Source of the DNA: Opisthorchis felineus
Lineage: Eukaryota; Platyhelminthes; Trematoda; Opisthorchiida; Opisthorchiidae
NCBI GenBank assembly: GCA_004794785.1
Contig: SJOL01001962.1
Span: 1,175,643 to 1,239,642 of the forward strand
Direction: 5' to 3'
Length of the DNA: 64,000 nucleotides
A program made the translations under genes and the position numbers. Positions 33,291-45,512 of the stretch are shown here, one piece after another; position 1 is the first letter of the stretch; each line of letters opens with the position of its first letter. Below the pieces are notes generated by a model. The model ran no database searches and was not told where the DNA came from. It saw only the letters and a list, made by a program, of their open reading frames with translations.

Positions 33291-33603
33291 TGTATGTCCC
33301 ACACTCTCCCACTTTCCGGTGATTGGAACTGTAGCAGCTGGAACCATTGTACCTATGGTACATGGTTTATAGCTGATTAGTTGATGTGCTTGAAGCAAGG
33401 AATATGTTGCCTAACCTTGGCAACCCAGTTGTATGCACTAGGAAAGCGCAGGCGCGCCGATTTCATTCATTTAATGAAAAATCGGACCGAACAGTTGCCC
33501 ACAAATGGATCAGTAGATCCGCACTTAACCGTTTGGAGATACGTGCTGGAACAGGTGACTTAAGCGCGACCGATTTTAAGGTAGCTGTTTTAAAGCTGAA
33601 AAA

Positions 33604-33810
33604 CACTATAAACGAGAGATTCAGCTGGGTTCCAGGTGAGTCTCTCGTCAAAGCCAAATTGGTATGTAAATAAGTGTAGTTCGTGCAATTTGGGTTCAAC
33701 ATAAGGTTGACGGAAAATCGGACACTGCGCCTACCTGAGGAGCATCAAGAAGGGTGAAACCGGTCATAGGCTGTTGTCAGCAACCTTATGAGTAGTGTAT
33801 TACTTCTATA
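33604..33810 (+). mobile_element. Hammerhead repeat, full-length single copy
   Basis: Ordered modules: hairpin ACGAGAGATTCA (33612-33623) pairing with TGAGTCTCTCGT (33637-33648), 'gtaaataagtgtagttcgtg', 'acataaggttgacgg', the hammerhead, then 'cagcaaccttatgagtag'. The order is the same as in the 1.57-1.80 kb unit. Confidence 0.7.
33729..33771 (+). ncRNA. Hammerhead ribozyme, degraded
   Basis: The core reads CTGAGGA: the change is at position 7, which tolerates any base. GAA and ACCGGTC are intact. Stem I keeps five of six pairs. Stem II (GCAT..GGGT) is weakened. Activity is doubtful. Confidence 0.55.
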
Positions 33811-34667
33811 CCTCTTGGGCATGTTTTACGCATGACCTCTCAGAGCCTTCCATTGAAAAATAATTGGACCATTGCACTCCTAATACGGAGGAAACCAGCA
33901 CATTACTGACCGAGAGTAATTCGAGAACACAAAAACTTTCCTGTTAGTGAAAAGGCTGTTTGTTTGAGATGCACTTTGCGGCGAACTAGTACAACGCTAA
34001 GATTTGCACAGAAATATGTCTCCGCCCAAGTGAACACTTTTACATACAAAAAAGCGCGATTGGTCAGCTTGTGTGGCTGGTCAGCAATACATTGTTGTAA
34101 AAGCCTAAACGAATGGACAGCAGTGAACAGTTCTAGTCTTTATGAACATTTGATCACAAGCTGACAACCCCGTCACAAGTCGTCTTTGAAAACCAATGGT
34201 TTGCGCATCTCTAGACTAAGTCTGGAAATTAGGCGTCCTTTGTCACAGGTGTAACTGTCAGATGATGAATTTTCACCCGTCCCTGGTGTGGATAAATATG
34301 GATGCACCACTTACGTTATTAGCTGATGAATTACCTGGATATCAGGTGCATGACTGAGGAGTTGAGTGGATTGCAAGGTGGGAATAAAATTGTGAGATCT
34401 GTAACGACTAGGAAGATTAGAAATACCACTGGTAGCTGAAGGCGGAATCCGACTAGGAGCTAATCCCGGGATGGCGTATTTGAACGAAGCCCTAATTCAA
34501 TTCGATAGAAGATGTACGATCAGTGGTGCTGTTATCACCTTCTTCCAAGTAAAAATAGGGTAACTGTTTGTTCGAAATTAGCTGAAAATTAAGTTCATTA
34601 TCTGCCAAAATATCCCGAGACTGGGAGATCCTCGGTTGAGTTCTAAGAAATCGGGTTGAAAGACCAA
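33811..34667. other. MRPS2 downstream flank: no gene recognised
   Basis: Short ORFs only; no repeat of the families listed. Confidence 0.4.
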
Positions 34668-34673
34668 TTTATT
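34668..34673 (-). promoter_or_regulatory. MRPS2 polyadenylation signal AATAAA (minus strand)
   Basis: The plus strand reads TTTATT. The signal lies about 150 nt beyond the MRPS2 stop codon. Confidence 0.5.
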
Positions 34674-34823
34674 TAGTGGTCCTGATGAACTACTAACGTT
34701 CTCTAAACTATATTCGTTCATTTTTGTAGAAAGGGACACCAGAAAGATTGAATGAAAAACGATCAATCCGAGGCCAAATTATGTACAGCAGGGCGCCAAA
34801 TGCACGGGAGGGGGAATGCAGGG

Positions 34824-35264
34824 TCACACGAGTTCATCTGATATACTGTTAGCTGACGGTAAGAGCGGTTCATTGGAGGAAGTACGATCATCAGCCAAGT
34901 TTTGCACCATCGCATCTCGAGCAGCACGACGTTTCCCTCTGACAATTGCCTCACCGAACAGAGCACAGAAGAGTCGAATTGTCACTGGGCTATCGTCGTT
35001 CGCAGGAACTGGATAAGTGATCAAACGGGGATCAGCGTTAGTGTCTACTATTCCTATGGAGGGTATGAGCAATTTTGCTGCATCGCGAACGGCCGTGTGT
35101 GGTTGCGCTAAAGTAGTGAGTGTGGACAGGAAGATAACCAAATCTGGGAGCCTCACGGCACCGCGGAAAAGATTCTTTGTGTCCGTAAACACACCAGTGT
35201 ACCATTTGCGACAGCAGGAAAATTCTCCGACTTTACGTGCAGTCCGTTCCACTAAGGGGAGTGT
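34824..35264 (-). CDS. MRPS2: MRPS2 exon 2 (C-terminal half)
   Basis: Starts at TLPLVERTARKVGEF after the TTTTAG acceptor and ends at TGA (34826-34824). It carries the LPDLVIFL, GIVDTNADP and YPVPANDDSP uS2 blocks and a basic GKRRAARD tail. Confidence 0.9.
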   Translation of the reverse strand, partial: TLPLVERTARKVGEFSCCRKWYTGVFTDTKNLFRGAVRLPDLVIFLSTLTTLAQPHTAVRDAAKLLIPSIGIVDTNADPRLITYPVPANDDSPVTIRLFCALFGEAIVRGKRRAARDAMVQNLADDRTSSNEPLLPSANSISDELV

Positions 35265-37452
35265 CTAAAATAAACAAAAAGTACACTCGGTAAACGGCAT
35301 GAATTACTGGCTATACCCAGTCCACGTGCTTTAAAAGTTTTCTAAACTGTGCGTGAGCTCTATCTCCTGCTCAAAAATCCTGCTGTTCTATTCCACGTTC
35401 CACCATAAACGAGTCCACAACCCCAACCCCAACTTTAGGAAGGGATGGAGTAATAAACCAATGTTTGTAGTGGAAGTTCGACTCTGAAACAGTCACTGCC
35501 ACGGGTCTTTTTTCTACCATTCATTATCCAAATAAATTGAAGTAGTTGCTCTGCGTTGATGATTATGACACGATACGAAAATAATCTGCTACTGAAGCGG
35601 TCTGTCAACTTCGGTCAATCGCTCCATGACTGTAAACATAACTGAGTACCTCATTCGGAAGATTAAAAAAAGTTTCTTTAATTCAAGGCATGGGGCCACT
35701 GAGCAGGGTTTCGCATGATCTCTGCACCAGGTTAATGAAGTTTCATTCACATTCCGGCGTTCTTCAAAAGCTTCAAAAGCTTTTGAAAAGCTTCCATGTG
35801 CGACTGGAGTGAGATGCCCCATTTCGTCTTAAATGAATGTGACAAATAGGCATATCCGTGATTCACACATACTCGAGTAACATGCTGGACCCGAGAGATA
35901 CATAGAAAAACATAGAAACACATAGGCTCAAAAGCCTGATTGCAAGGTAGCGGTGGTTGGCATAAGACCGTCACCTATATTTTTAGGGAGCAAATCGCCA
36001 CACGTGTCCAAACTCTCAACCTGGAGGACCATGTAGTCGGACCTCTACCCATTGACCAATCTACTATGAGAGGCTATATGAGTGTGACACACGTACTCCC
36101 CAGCATAGCTCCCCACGGTAAGGTTCAGTCTTCTCTTGACGGACATTTGCTCTACATTTACTTGAGTTAAGGAGATAAAGATACAGACTTCATAATATGG
36201 AGAGAGAAACAAGGTAGAACAGGCACTGTATGTCGCAACAGATGTATTCTATCTAATGATACGGATAAACGAAACTATCAGAATTCCAGGTCAATGTGCG
36301 AAATCAATTCTCTTATTAGTTCCACATTAGACTGTACGGGTTCATTAATCTCGAATTTCGCCATCAATTAATAATGACTAGCAAATCTGCGACCAACCAC
36401 AGTGGACATGAAGATTCAAAAAAATGACACCACTCGGCACTCTTAAGGTGTCACGAGTATATGATCCAGCAACCTGCATGTGTTCAATCTACTTCATGTA
36501 CAAGAGCTTCACTCGCCAAAAGTCGAGATGAAACGGAGTGATCGGAATATGCCACTGGAAACTCTGACAGCCCACCTATGGTCTCGCCCTTTTGAATGGT
36601 TGGTCAGGTAGGCGTAATACCCGAGTTGCCACTACCCTTATGTTCTACAGGACTGATGAAATACACTCACCAGTTGCCGTATGGATTGCACAGAAGGAAC
36701 CAGCAATCGAAGATCGAACATGTCCTGGTGCATACACGGTTGTAAATAGCTACGAGTGCCACATAACGAAATGGATAACATTTGAGCTGAATTCCTCAGG
36801 CAAAAACGATGAGACACTTAGAGAAACGAACAAGCCATACACAAGAACTCAAACTATGCACCTGAGATACACCGGAAATTACGTATCCCTTGTAAGAGTA
36901 AGTCGAATAAATGCATTCTCAGCACAGTGCCGTGTGCGATGTGAGATAAACTTTAAGCTTGTCTGAAAAGTGACCCGCATTACAGATTTTATTACGCCAA
37001 ACTGTAAACGCGATCCGAACAGCAGACATGATACCAAACCACGAAACTAGCCCTTCGACACTATAAAATACTCTTACCTGTTGGTTGTCACTAATGAAAA
37101 GAATAATTCCCTTGCGGTAGGCAATGTGCGCCGTAAAATTCAACGCATCAAACAACAGAGGCCCTGTTTGATCGAGGTCCAGAATATCGACACCCTGTCG
37201 GCAGCCATAAATGTAAGGAATCATGTACTCGTTTCGCAGAACTGATCGATGACCAAGATGCGCCCGAGCATGAAACAGTTCTCGAGTGGTTACTATATCC
37301 CTCAAACTGAAGTAGTCGGGCGAATCCAATGGATTCAAACTGAGCAAACTAGTTACTTGCTTTGGGCTACGGGCAGCGTTTGTCATACACCGCTTGCCAA
37401 CAGTGAGCAGGCAACCTTGATAAACGAAGAAAAAAGGGAAAACGTTACGCAT
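34824..37452 (-). CDS. MRPS2: Mitochondrial small ribosomal subunit protein uS2m, complete (2 exons, 271 aa)
   Basis: Exons 37452-37078 and 35264-34824 join in phase 0 (donor CAG|GTAAGA, acceptor TGTTTATTTTAG|). The protein is the uS2 subunit of the mitochondrial 28S ribosomal particle. Visible uS2 signatures are RAHLGHRS, YIYGCRQGVDILDLDQT, HIAYRKGIILFI, VRLPDLVIFL, AVRDAAKLLIPSIGIVDTNA and ITYPVPANDDSP, in family order. The first 30 residues are basic and hydrophobic without acidic residues, as expected of a mitochondrial presequence. Length is close to human MRPS2 (296 aa). A SINE begins 34 nt upstream of the ATG. The gene converges with TDP2. The exact start could instead be Met23. Confidence 0.92.
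35265..37077 (-). other. MRPS2 intron
   Basis: 1.8 kb without a recognised repeat family. A 16-bp perfect palindrome, TTCAAAAGCTTTTGAA, lies at 35773-35788. A plus-strand ORF at 36592-36966 overlaps the intron and exon 1 and is most likely chance. Confidence 0.7.
37078..37452 (-). CDS. MRPS2: MRPS2 exon 1 (presequence and uS2 N-terminal half)
   Basis: 125 codons from ATG at 37452-37450 to ...GIILFISDNQQ. The donor is CAG|GTAAGAG on the minus strand. Confidence 0.9.
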
Positions 37453-37485
37453 TATCTAGTGACGCCGTAGTTTAAACAATGAGTC

Positions 37486-37682
37486 ATCAAATATTGGGGG
37501 CTCAGTGGTTAGAGCGCGAATTTGCTGACCGGAAGGTCCGTGGTTCGAACCCGACCTCTGTCTCTCGACTTCCCCTGCCTGGGCTTGGGCAACCTGGCAG
37601 TATCCCAGCCCTCGTGCTGCCTTCTGGTGGCATGACAGTTAGGCACCGAAAGGGTTCTACAGCTGAACGATATCAAATATTG
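37486..37682 (+). mobile_element. tRNA-derived SINE (family A) with 11-bp target-site duplication
   Basis: SINE at 37497-37671 with box A (CTCAGTGG) and box B (GGTTCGAACCC). The 5' end is clipped by a few bases and the body is near-consensus. Direct repeats ATCAAATATTG at 37486-37496 and 37672-37682 are exact. It lies just upstream of MRPS2, in opposite orientation. Confidence 0.92.
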
Positions 37683-38029
37683 AGTGGACTGGTTGCCCGG
37701 ATGACGAACACATGGAGTTGGTAAAGGCTGAACAGCACACACAGACCAGTTGTTCGAACAGTTAGTTATGCCACTATCAGCAGTTTACAAACACTGGGAC
37801 CTTCCGTTCTATTTTTGAGCTGCCAACGTGTGAGCAGTTTCTAGCCAACAAAATTCGTGATCACCGTACTCCTACTACGCGCTCACAATGCTGCATAAGC
37901 ACCGAGGGTCAGAAGCAATTGGTTATCTTTTGCCTCCTCGCCAGGCAGACTAATCTCACATCCAATACAACAAGACAGGCCGCAATGCGACAGCACTAGG
38001 CTACCGTCAAACCGGCTTCATAAGCGAAT

Positions 38030-38240
38030 AGGTTGGAAAAAAAGACCGAACGGGCCTTCCCGAATTCGGCAATTCTGTCAGCAGCAGTGATTCAACTACC
38101 CAGATAGGTAAACTTCGCAACCAATTCCGAAGCCTGGGCCACAGTGCCTAGGTCGTATAGTACATCCATTTGACACTGGGACAGAACTCTGTGTTTTGGT
38201 GATGCAAAGCGCCTTCTAAGGCTAGTGGTTAAGTGAAAGA
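38030..38240 (-). mobile_element. RTE-like LINE fragment, short
   Basis: The words 'gattcaactacccagatagg' and 'acgggccttccc' match the antisense LINE copies at 20.6 and 33.1 kb. It is strongly decayed. Confidence 0.4.
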
Positions 38241-40539
38241 AAACATTCTCCGTATTTTATGCTGCAGATAGAGCGACCAAGTGAAATCGTCGGTCAACAA
38301 ATAACCTACGCAGGGACAAAGGCGGATCACATAGGTGTATGAATTTGAGGACGACTACTATGGCAAAGAAGCACTGGGCTAATAGTACGAAAAAAGGTGG
38401 AGATTTAACAAGTTAAACTCTTAAACCACACATATCAAATGCAGAACACAGTGATCCTGGATTACTCCAAGTTCTTCCGTAACACGCTGCGGAAGGAGAA
38501 TGGAAGTCCCGAAACTAGAAGAGTGAGTTTTATTCCGGTGTAAATGAGGCTGCGTGCTACGTCAAGCTTCCAGTGTGACAATGTTCCTTCATGTACAGAT
38601 GCGAAATAATCTGCACAAAGCTTCACGAAGCATGTTAAATTCCTTAAGAAACAGTTAGGATCCTAGAGGATGTAAAACGACTAGCTCAGTTGTTTAGATC
38701 ATCCACATCAACGTACCCGTGAAAGACTTCAGAATAAATACGGCGAATAAACATCATTCATGGAACCTTAGTATAACGGCTTCTGTCACTTGAAATATAC
38801 TATCCATTCGGTCTAGGATCACGTAAAAATGCCCTCATCATCAGTGTGAAAGCATTGTAGCTCAACTGTCTGAAGTCATACAAGTTTATTTAAATAAAGT
38901 ACCAGAATGATAAATGGGAATGGAATGGGGACCTGGTAGTAGCCCACAAGGGACATCAGGGATGTCCACGCCTTCAAGTGTTCAGATAGCAACTGACAGC
39001 AAAAACGCCAACATCGGCTGGGGGTCATTACTTGCAACCCTTCTAGTCTATCACTGATAGGATCACGGGAATCCTTTCCTGGAAGGCAGATAGCTTTCAT
39101 AGTACCTCTAACTTCACTTCTTTCTGCACAGTTAAGTCTCGCACACCTATTACGTTGCGTAACTCTGAATTTGGCGTGGGAACGGCGCCCCTCTGTGGAA
39201 AGAATAAAGTGGTATGTGTAGCACATGACCATCAGTGACTTATGCGTTCCATAGGTGGAGTAACCGGTGCCCCGCCAAACAGCCTGTCAAAGACTCAAAG
39301 ACAACTCAGATTCGCAGTGGCTACGTCACGCAACCATAGAATACAACACGTACTTTAGACAGCTACACACGACCTTTAAGACTCAAAGGTATATCTTTTT
39401 GGTCTCCGCGATCCTTAGGAGCATGCTTTGATGCACAAATGTGATTAGAGAAACATGCTCTCCAACAGACTCAGACACACTTTTGGAGTTATGGAACATC
39501 TGGGTCGTGTGCCACCGCTCTAACACTCCACATGGACTGGTGAAATATGGCCTGCCATCGAGCTTGTTTCAGAGTGCGGACGTTAAATTCAGCCAAACAA
39601 AACTGTGAACCGGGATCCGGGAACTTGGTTCAAGGAACCAGGAGTTGTGGTGGTCAAAAGATGCATAGATGTTGGAGCTAAGAAACGTGCGAGATGTCGT
39701 TTCTTATTTATCTCAAAATAAATCGTTACCAATTATATGTGGTAACGTGGGACATATAAGCATGCAAGAGAAGAGAGGCATCAGAATTAGCCTATTCCAC
39801 CTTACTAGCCATGATGTGTACGGCAATTAAGACAACCTGACTGATGTCATCACACGATAACCGACCTTGGGTGAGGTTAACTGTGGTCGTGAAATTCATG
39901 ACTATACGTGAACCACGATAATACCGGGACGACCACACTCATACAAGATTACTGGGTTTCTCTGCCAAATATTTAAGTTCAAAGGCCAAACAGCAAAGCA
40001 GTGGAGTTCAGCGCAACTTCTAACGACCATGTCCCAAACTCCAACGCCGAGGACCAGGAGACTGTTATTTGGACCTCTATGCAATCACTAACCCGATATG
40101 GGAATCTGAAGATCCACTCGTGGGATTGTTTCGTGGGAATTCAACATACGGCTACATAACTCAATAACCCACTCCGTCAATTCGCCAGACAGATATTCCA
40201 GGTGAGAGACGCTAATGGCTCGTTTTGCGAGGAGAACACATTCAGCTCGGGGAAATCGGGGTGAATGTGCCAGGACAGGAGGAAGGCTGCTCGAATAAGA
40301 GTGATGTGAACACAAATTCTACGAATTCCCGCAACCGCGTCTGTGGCGCTTCCTGACTGGGAGTTCTCGGTTGACGGGTTACTCGATCGGCACACAAGTT
40401 TAGTTCAGTTTATCCGTTTCAAACAGTGTACACTGTTTCCGCACACTGTTTCCAGCTGCTTTAAATTCGCTCACTGAGGATAAGTAGAACTAGGGAAGGA
40501 GAACCAGGCGCTAGAGGCGATCACTCAATTCATTGACGC
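38241..40539. other. No gene recognised
   Basis: 2.3 kb. A minus-strand ORF at 40315-40088 (ending RVDLQIPISG) is intact but has no splice support or motif that I know. The remainder is short ORFs. Confidence 0.35.
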
Positions 40540-41520
40540 CATATATTTCAGTTTGTCCGGTATGACAGGTAGAAACAGCTGCATAGTGAAGACGATAGCT
40601 TGGATGCGGGACCGTTATTGGCTGCGCGGCACAGCCATATCCGCCAAAGTCAATCACCATCAATATCTTTCGTCCCGGCGTCCCCATCCGAGGAGAAGAC
40701 AGTTACCAATACGACTGGGCTGACTGGTAAGGGCTTTCATGCCTCGTCGCCAAGTCATGGACTAACCGCCCCTGGATCATCTCCATCCGATATATGGCTG
40801 GGTGAACAGAACTCTAAGAGGCAAACGGTCCTCTGGCATACGGAGTACATAGCCTGACTAGCATAACCTGTGAAGTGCAAGCAGCTGATCCATCGAGAGG
40901 ATGTGGCCTTTCCCAAAAACCGTCTAGCGTACCTCAACATTACTGATCGGGTGTTCCTACCAGACCCACATAATGCTTAGGAAGAGCCGATGGTCAAACG
41001 AAGTATTCGAAGCTCTTACACATGAAGCTGCCAGGTCTCTGATTCATAGAGTAGGACAGATGCGATCGCAACAGTTTACACTCTACCTTTGACGGCCAAG
41101 TTGATGTCACTTTGGCATCACCAAGTCAGGGGTTAGCAAGCACTACCTTGATCTTACCTATTCGGGAAATGATTTCCTCTTTCGCCAGTTCGCTGGGACT
41201 TATGCAGTTGTCCAGATAGACGAACCGACCCGAGTGAATATCGATCAGCTCACCTGCAAGCATGAAGCTATGGTTTCACCCCACCCAATGTACGGTAAAA
41301 CTTTACACGTTCCAGACGTAAGGCGCATGCCGAAATATGCAACAGAATTATTTAAGCTACTTAAAATGATTTCCATTTCCAAACTGTCTGATCCAAGGAG
41401 AACTCTATGATCAGCGTATTCAATAACCGCAAGCAAACAACTGAGAAACTGAACAAAAAACAGTAACGGACAAGCACGCGATCCGAATACACATGCGTGT
41501 TCCAGAACGAGAGGCAATCA
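40540..41520 (-). mobile_element. RTE-like LINE fragment, antisense
   Basis: Minus-strand frames run from IEYADHRVLLGSD (decayed YADD block), LNNSVAYFGMRLTSGTCKVL and NCISPSELAKEEI to a C-terminal LLGWGRRDERY near 40650. Multiple stops. The N-terminal RT and endonuclease are absent. Confidence 0.65.
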
Positions 41521-42126
41521 GTAATTGACCCACGCCACTTATGGCTAACGGCTACGTCGTCTGTCTACTTTGGAAGATGGCTCACACACGGGGAGCACCA
41601 TGTAACCTAGCAGCTTTAGTTGCTTCGGAAGTTAGTACGGCATAGAAACAGTCTGTGATCAGCACATAACTGCAGCAGGCGTTTGCCGTTGTCCTTCCAA
41701 TCTAAGATGACCACCCAGTTGAGCTTGTACACGGAAAAGGACTACAATACACAGAACTGTTGCAGTGCCTGCAGCACTGAACCGCTGCAGACCGTGGCGT
41801 CCAAGAAATTAGGTCATCTCTCCACACGATTTTGCTTCAACAAACTGAAGTGCGGTGCAAACCACGAGGTCCACACTAAGCTACTGTAAAATACAATTAG
41901 CGATGATGAAAGCAGGTAAACAATACCCTTATGCGTACACGTGGGGCAATTTGCAGTACGTACATTTGAGGCGTAAATGACAGTAGCCATAAGATGCAAT
42001 ACACACTGGGGATATGGACATTAAGTTCAACATAAGGCACAAGCTCTGATCACTTGATTCAGCCTACACCCTTATCTAAACGAATGTCCACCAGACAAGA
42101 AAGATCCAAACTACTGTCTCACTCAC

Positions 42127-42600
42127 AGGTTCGTAGATGAATTTTTCGGCGTCGAAATAAATGAACCCATGAACATTTGGTGTTTCCAGAAAAACCGGAC
42201 TACAATTTACCAATCGTCTGTGAAAACTTGCAGAAAGTGAATTGCCAAACTGATCCAACCTCGGTCGAATACCAGGGAACATTCCGGGCGATTGGGTGAA
42301 CCAAACCACAAGCAGTGCAGCTTGAGAAAGCCACAACGGATCGACATAACCAGCCAAAACAAGGAAAGCATGATATATACATAACATGAAACAGAACGAG
42401 AGGAAAAACTTACGGAGTTTCATTTGGTGACTTTGGACTTCGGTCGGAGATTACTGATAAACAAGATGGGGTGAATATATGGGAGCCAACAAGTACTGCA
42501 GCAAACTTGATAGCGAATGGCCCTGGCCGTTCCCGGTCCGCTGAAACCAAACAGCGCAACAGAGTATAGGTAACCACTATTACCACGGGTGCCTCTAGGT
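42127..42600 (-). CDS. Putative gene fragment: two phase-compatible exons, unrecognised product
   Basis: Exon 42600-42414 (acceptor TTGTTCTTTCCAG|, donor ACTCC|GTAAGT) ends in phase 2. Exon 42217-42127 (acceptor AGTTTTCACAG|, donor GAACCT|GTGAGT) starts with the one base needed. The joined peptide reads across as RSPKSPNETP, then RLVNCSPVFLETP and NVHGFIYFDAEKFIYEP. Both donors are strong and the second exon looks like real protein. I do not recognise the family, and the first acceptor could lie further in. No certain next exon was found; one candidate acceptor near 41895 leads straight to a stop. The fragment lies between two LINE copies. Confidence 0.35.
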
Positions 42601-43199
42601 CTGGAAAGAACAACCTAAACGAATACCACTAATTGTCTCGTGAACCAATTCTCACGCTACGACCGCTCGGAAAATGTCGTCGATGGTAAGCCTTTTAAGT
42701 AAATCTCACCAGTCGGGGACAACTATACTGGAAATAATTAATCTACTGAATAAGGATGCACCCATTGACAAGCGTTAATTGTGGTGACAGCAGTCCCTTC
42801 ACATGGATAACATCAGGTACGCAGAATGTGTTAGTTTGCCAATTAAGCGGAATTTACCAGCAGGTGGTTGCGGAATGTATAGAATTCACGTTCACATCAA
42901 TTTCGTTTGAATGGTCCTGCTACTGCCCTGACGCAATTATTCTGCTGAGTCTACACCAATGATAGGAAGCACTGAACTATAGCTTCGATCCTGTTAGAGC
43001 TCGTCAGCAGTGCATATCCTTGGTTGTACTCGGATTGCAACCCCGGTTACCTGAGATGCGAGGCAAGCGTGGTATCACTGCGTCACTTGTGCACGCTGGA
43101 CGAATTTAGATTATCAGACTCGAACAGGCGAAAGTGTGCATGCTTGATGTGGTCGGTTTGTCCCACGATTCAAACGACTACCCAGTAACTGTCCTGCGA

Positions 43200-45160
43200 T
43201 ACGCACTGGCGATGAGCTCAAATAAGAGCGGAACTATAGTCCAGTGCTGCTCCATTTGGGGTGCTCAAAATCTTAAAGCAACACCTTGTGCTATGCAAGT
43301 GTAAGACGCATCACGAAACCTGGGATCACATCCAAAATTCAATCCACAAGAGATGGCGAGCACCGACGACCGCCAAATAAACAGACAATGCCGTCTGCAC
43401 AGTCGAAGTCTACCTGTACATTCTGCGGGGGTACAACTTAGGAAATTAGAGCCTCGATCACTTAAAACCCAAACGCCCGGGAGCATTTTGAACCCCGAGG
43501 TTTCAGAGACAGGCAGAGGAGTTTTAAACAGCACATGAATAACAAAGTTGAATAGAAATAAAGAGAGGGGCAGCCTTGACCACTGGACGCGGTAAACGCA
43601 AGCAAAAGCTTAGTGGATACTCGTGCGTGTCCATTTAAATCCGCGTACAATACTCTCACAAGGGATATCAATCCGGAAGGGACACGTTTGGTTGCCAGAC
43701 CTTGCCAAATTTTTCATCGACCGACAGCATCGAAAGCACCATTTAGATCACGAAAAGCGACCAATGTAGGACGTTTGAGTGGCGATGCTCAAGAGTTCGT
43801 CTCAAGCTAAAGTGATGGCTGATAAATCCTCAGCCAGGGTGACAGCCTATTTCCCACAAATTTGTCTCTCCCGATAGTCGATCAAACTGAGAGAAATAAC
43901 CCGAGGGTACCCTAGATATGACAGATGCGATACGATGGTTTTCGCATGATGTTCTTGCGCCCTTCTTGAAGAGTGAAACCACCATCGAGGGGCTCCATCC
44001 AACTGGTATTCTGTTTTCGACCAAAAAACTCTCCACAGTAGAATCACCAAGGCCTCGCCACCTTCTCTGATAAGTGCGGGGTGCAGACCGTTTGAGCCGG
44101 GTGCCTTGTCGCGTCGAAGGAATGATATCTCACGCTGAATTTCCGTTTTTAACGGCGGGCTGGTGTCGGTGTTACATTCGGGCCCGTTAGATTCTTCCAA
44201 AAATTGTGCTGAAGCAGGCCATCTGAACTGTTCTTTCAAGTGTTCAACCTATCGATGATTGTACAAGTGAATTACGGTTCCGTCCTTTTCGCTCACACCT
44301 GTCTCCTTCTGGCCGGTTGGTCAAATCAGCTGAAACAAGGCGCGGCTGCTCCCCACTTCCTAGTCGCTCGCGATCCACTAGTGTTCGTTGTCATTCCTCA
44401 GGCTGATTATCCGGCGGTTGAGAGACCTGACCGCGCCATCATAGTCGCTAGTTGCTGGTATGTCTTTTCTGGCAGCAAAAAGATCTGCTGATCTGGATGA
44501 CGTCGTGTTCCTTTAGTCGGGTCGCATGTCCCGGACGGACCGTTCTGAAGCTGAGCATGGATTTTGTATTTCGCTTCCATTCAATATTCGATCAGCCTGC
44601 GTCATCAGCACGATTGTGCGATTCCAGCAGTTTTCCAGCCAGATCACCTAGATGCTGTTGAGCTACTGAAACTCGTCGAAGTTGGTGAACTGAGATGGTC
44701 CGCACGCGTAGTGCTGACGGAAAGCGAAGTGGTACCGAGCGCGCACAATGGCATGATCGGAGTCAAGTTGCGTACCCCACATGGAACGACAATCTTTAAC
44801 TGAGGCTCTCCGTCAGCAACTGATAGCCATATCATCCAATTGAGTTCATGACTGGCTTGCGGTTAGTGGTTAGTATTTGTGCTGAAATTTCGTGCTGACC
44901 AGGAACAGACGATGTCCGGCAGACAGCTGAAGAAACCGCTCGTCATCCTTAAGCTGAGCATAAATTCCAAATCTACCACCCAAATGTGATTCTCCCGGGG
45001 GCAGTCGTCCAACTGAGGCATCCACATCATCCGCCAGGATGACTACACCCGTGCTTCTTTCTGACCGAAGTATTCGCGACAGATCTAGGTATCACCAGTC
45101 CTTCCCCGATTTCTAACCGATACTCCCGATACCTGTCAGGGCGTATGCTGACAGAAATAA
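43200..45160 (-). mobile_element. RTE-like LINE with endonuclease remnant, antisense
   Basis: On the minus strand, 45020-44880 reads GESHLGGRFGIYAQ and LQLSAGHRLFLVSTKF, and about 44770 reads DSDHAIVRARYHF. These are the GDxNA..GRFG..NG and SDH blocks of an apurinic-type endonuclease. RT follows: NTDTSPPLKTEIQREISFL, RRDKAPGSNGLHPALIREGG, DYRERQI and decayed downstream blocks to about 43200. It is the most complete 5' part of this family here, with many stops and frameshifts. Confidence 0.75.
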
Positions 45161-45512
45161 ACACCGTTTACCGCATCGAAATGCGTTGATATAAATTGAA
45201 CCAGACAACCGTACAGCGCAACGACGACCGTGAACCAGGATCCAGGGCTTTCAACCTTGGAGATGAGTGCAACTCCCACAGAGGGCAAACCCCCCCCCTG
45301 AAAACGAAGAGCAGTTCTCGGAAACCTCAATGCAAGAAGCAAAAAAGTACTCTGCAGGGGCCCCTTCGAACCCAAACCCGGCGTATAGCTATTAAATCTG
45401 CTAACCTCTCTGGTATAACACCTCTCGGTTCCCTACCTTCGGACGCAGCAGGGATAGTGTTGAAGTGCTTGTCCATAAACTGCCTCAGTCTTTTCGACAA
45501 ACTTCGCGAGAT

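Noticed and set aside
35773..35788. 16-bp palindrome TTCAAAAGCTTTTGAA as a binding site
   Set aside because: It lies within an AAGCTT-repeating stretch of the MRPS2 intron. Chance or simple-sequence slippage is enough.
40600..40857. Plus-strand ORF as a gene
   Set aside because: It is the antisense of a decayed LINE C-terminal region, and no splice sites support it.
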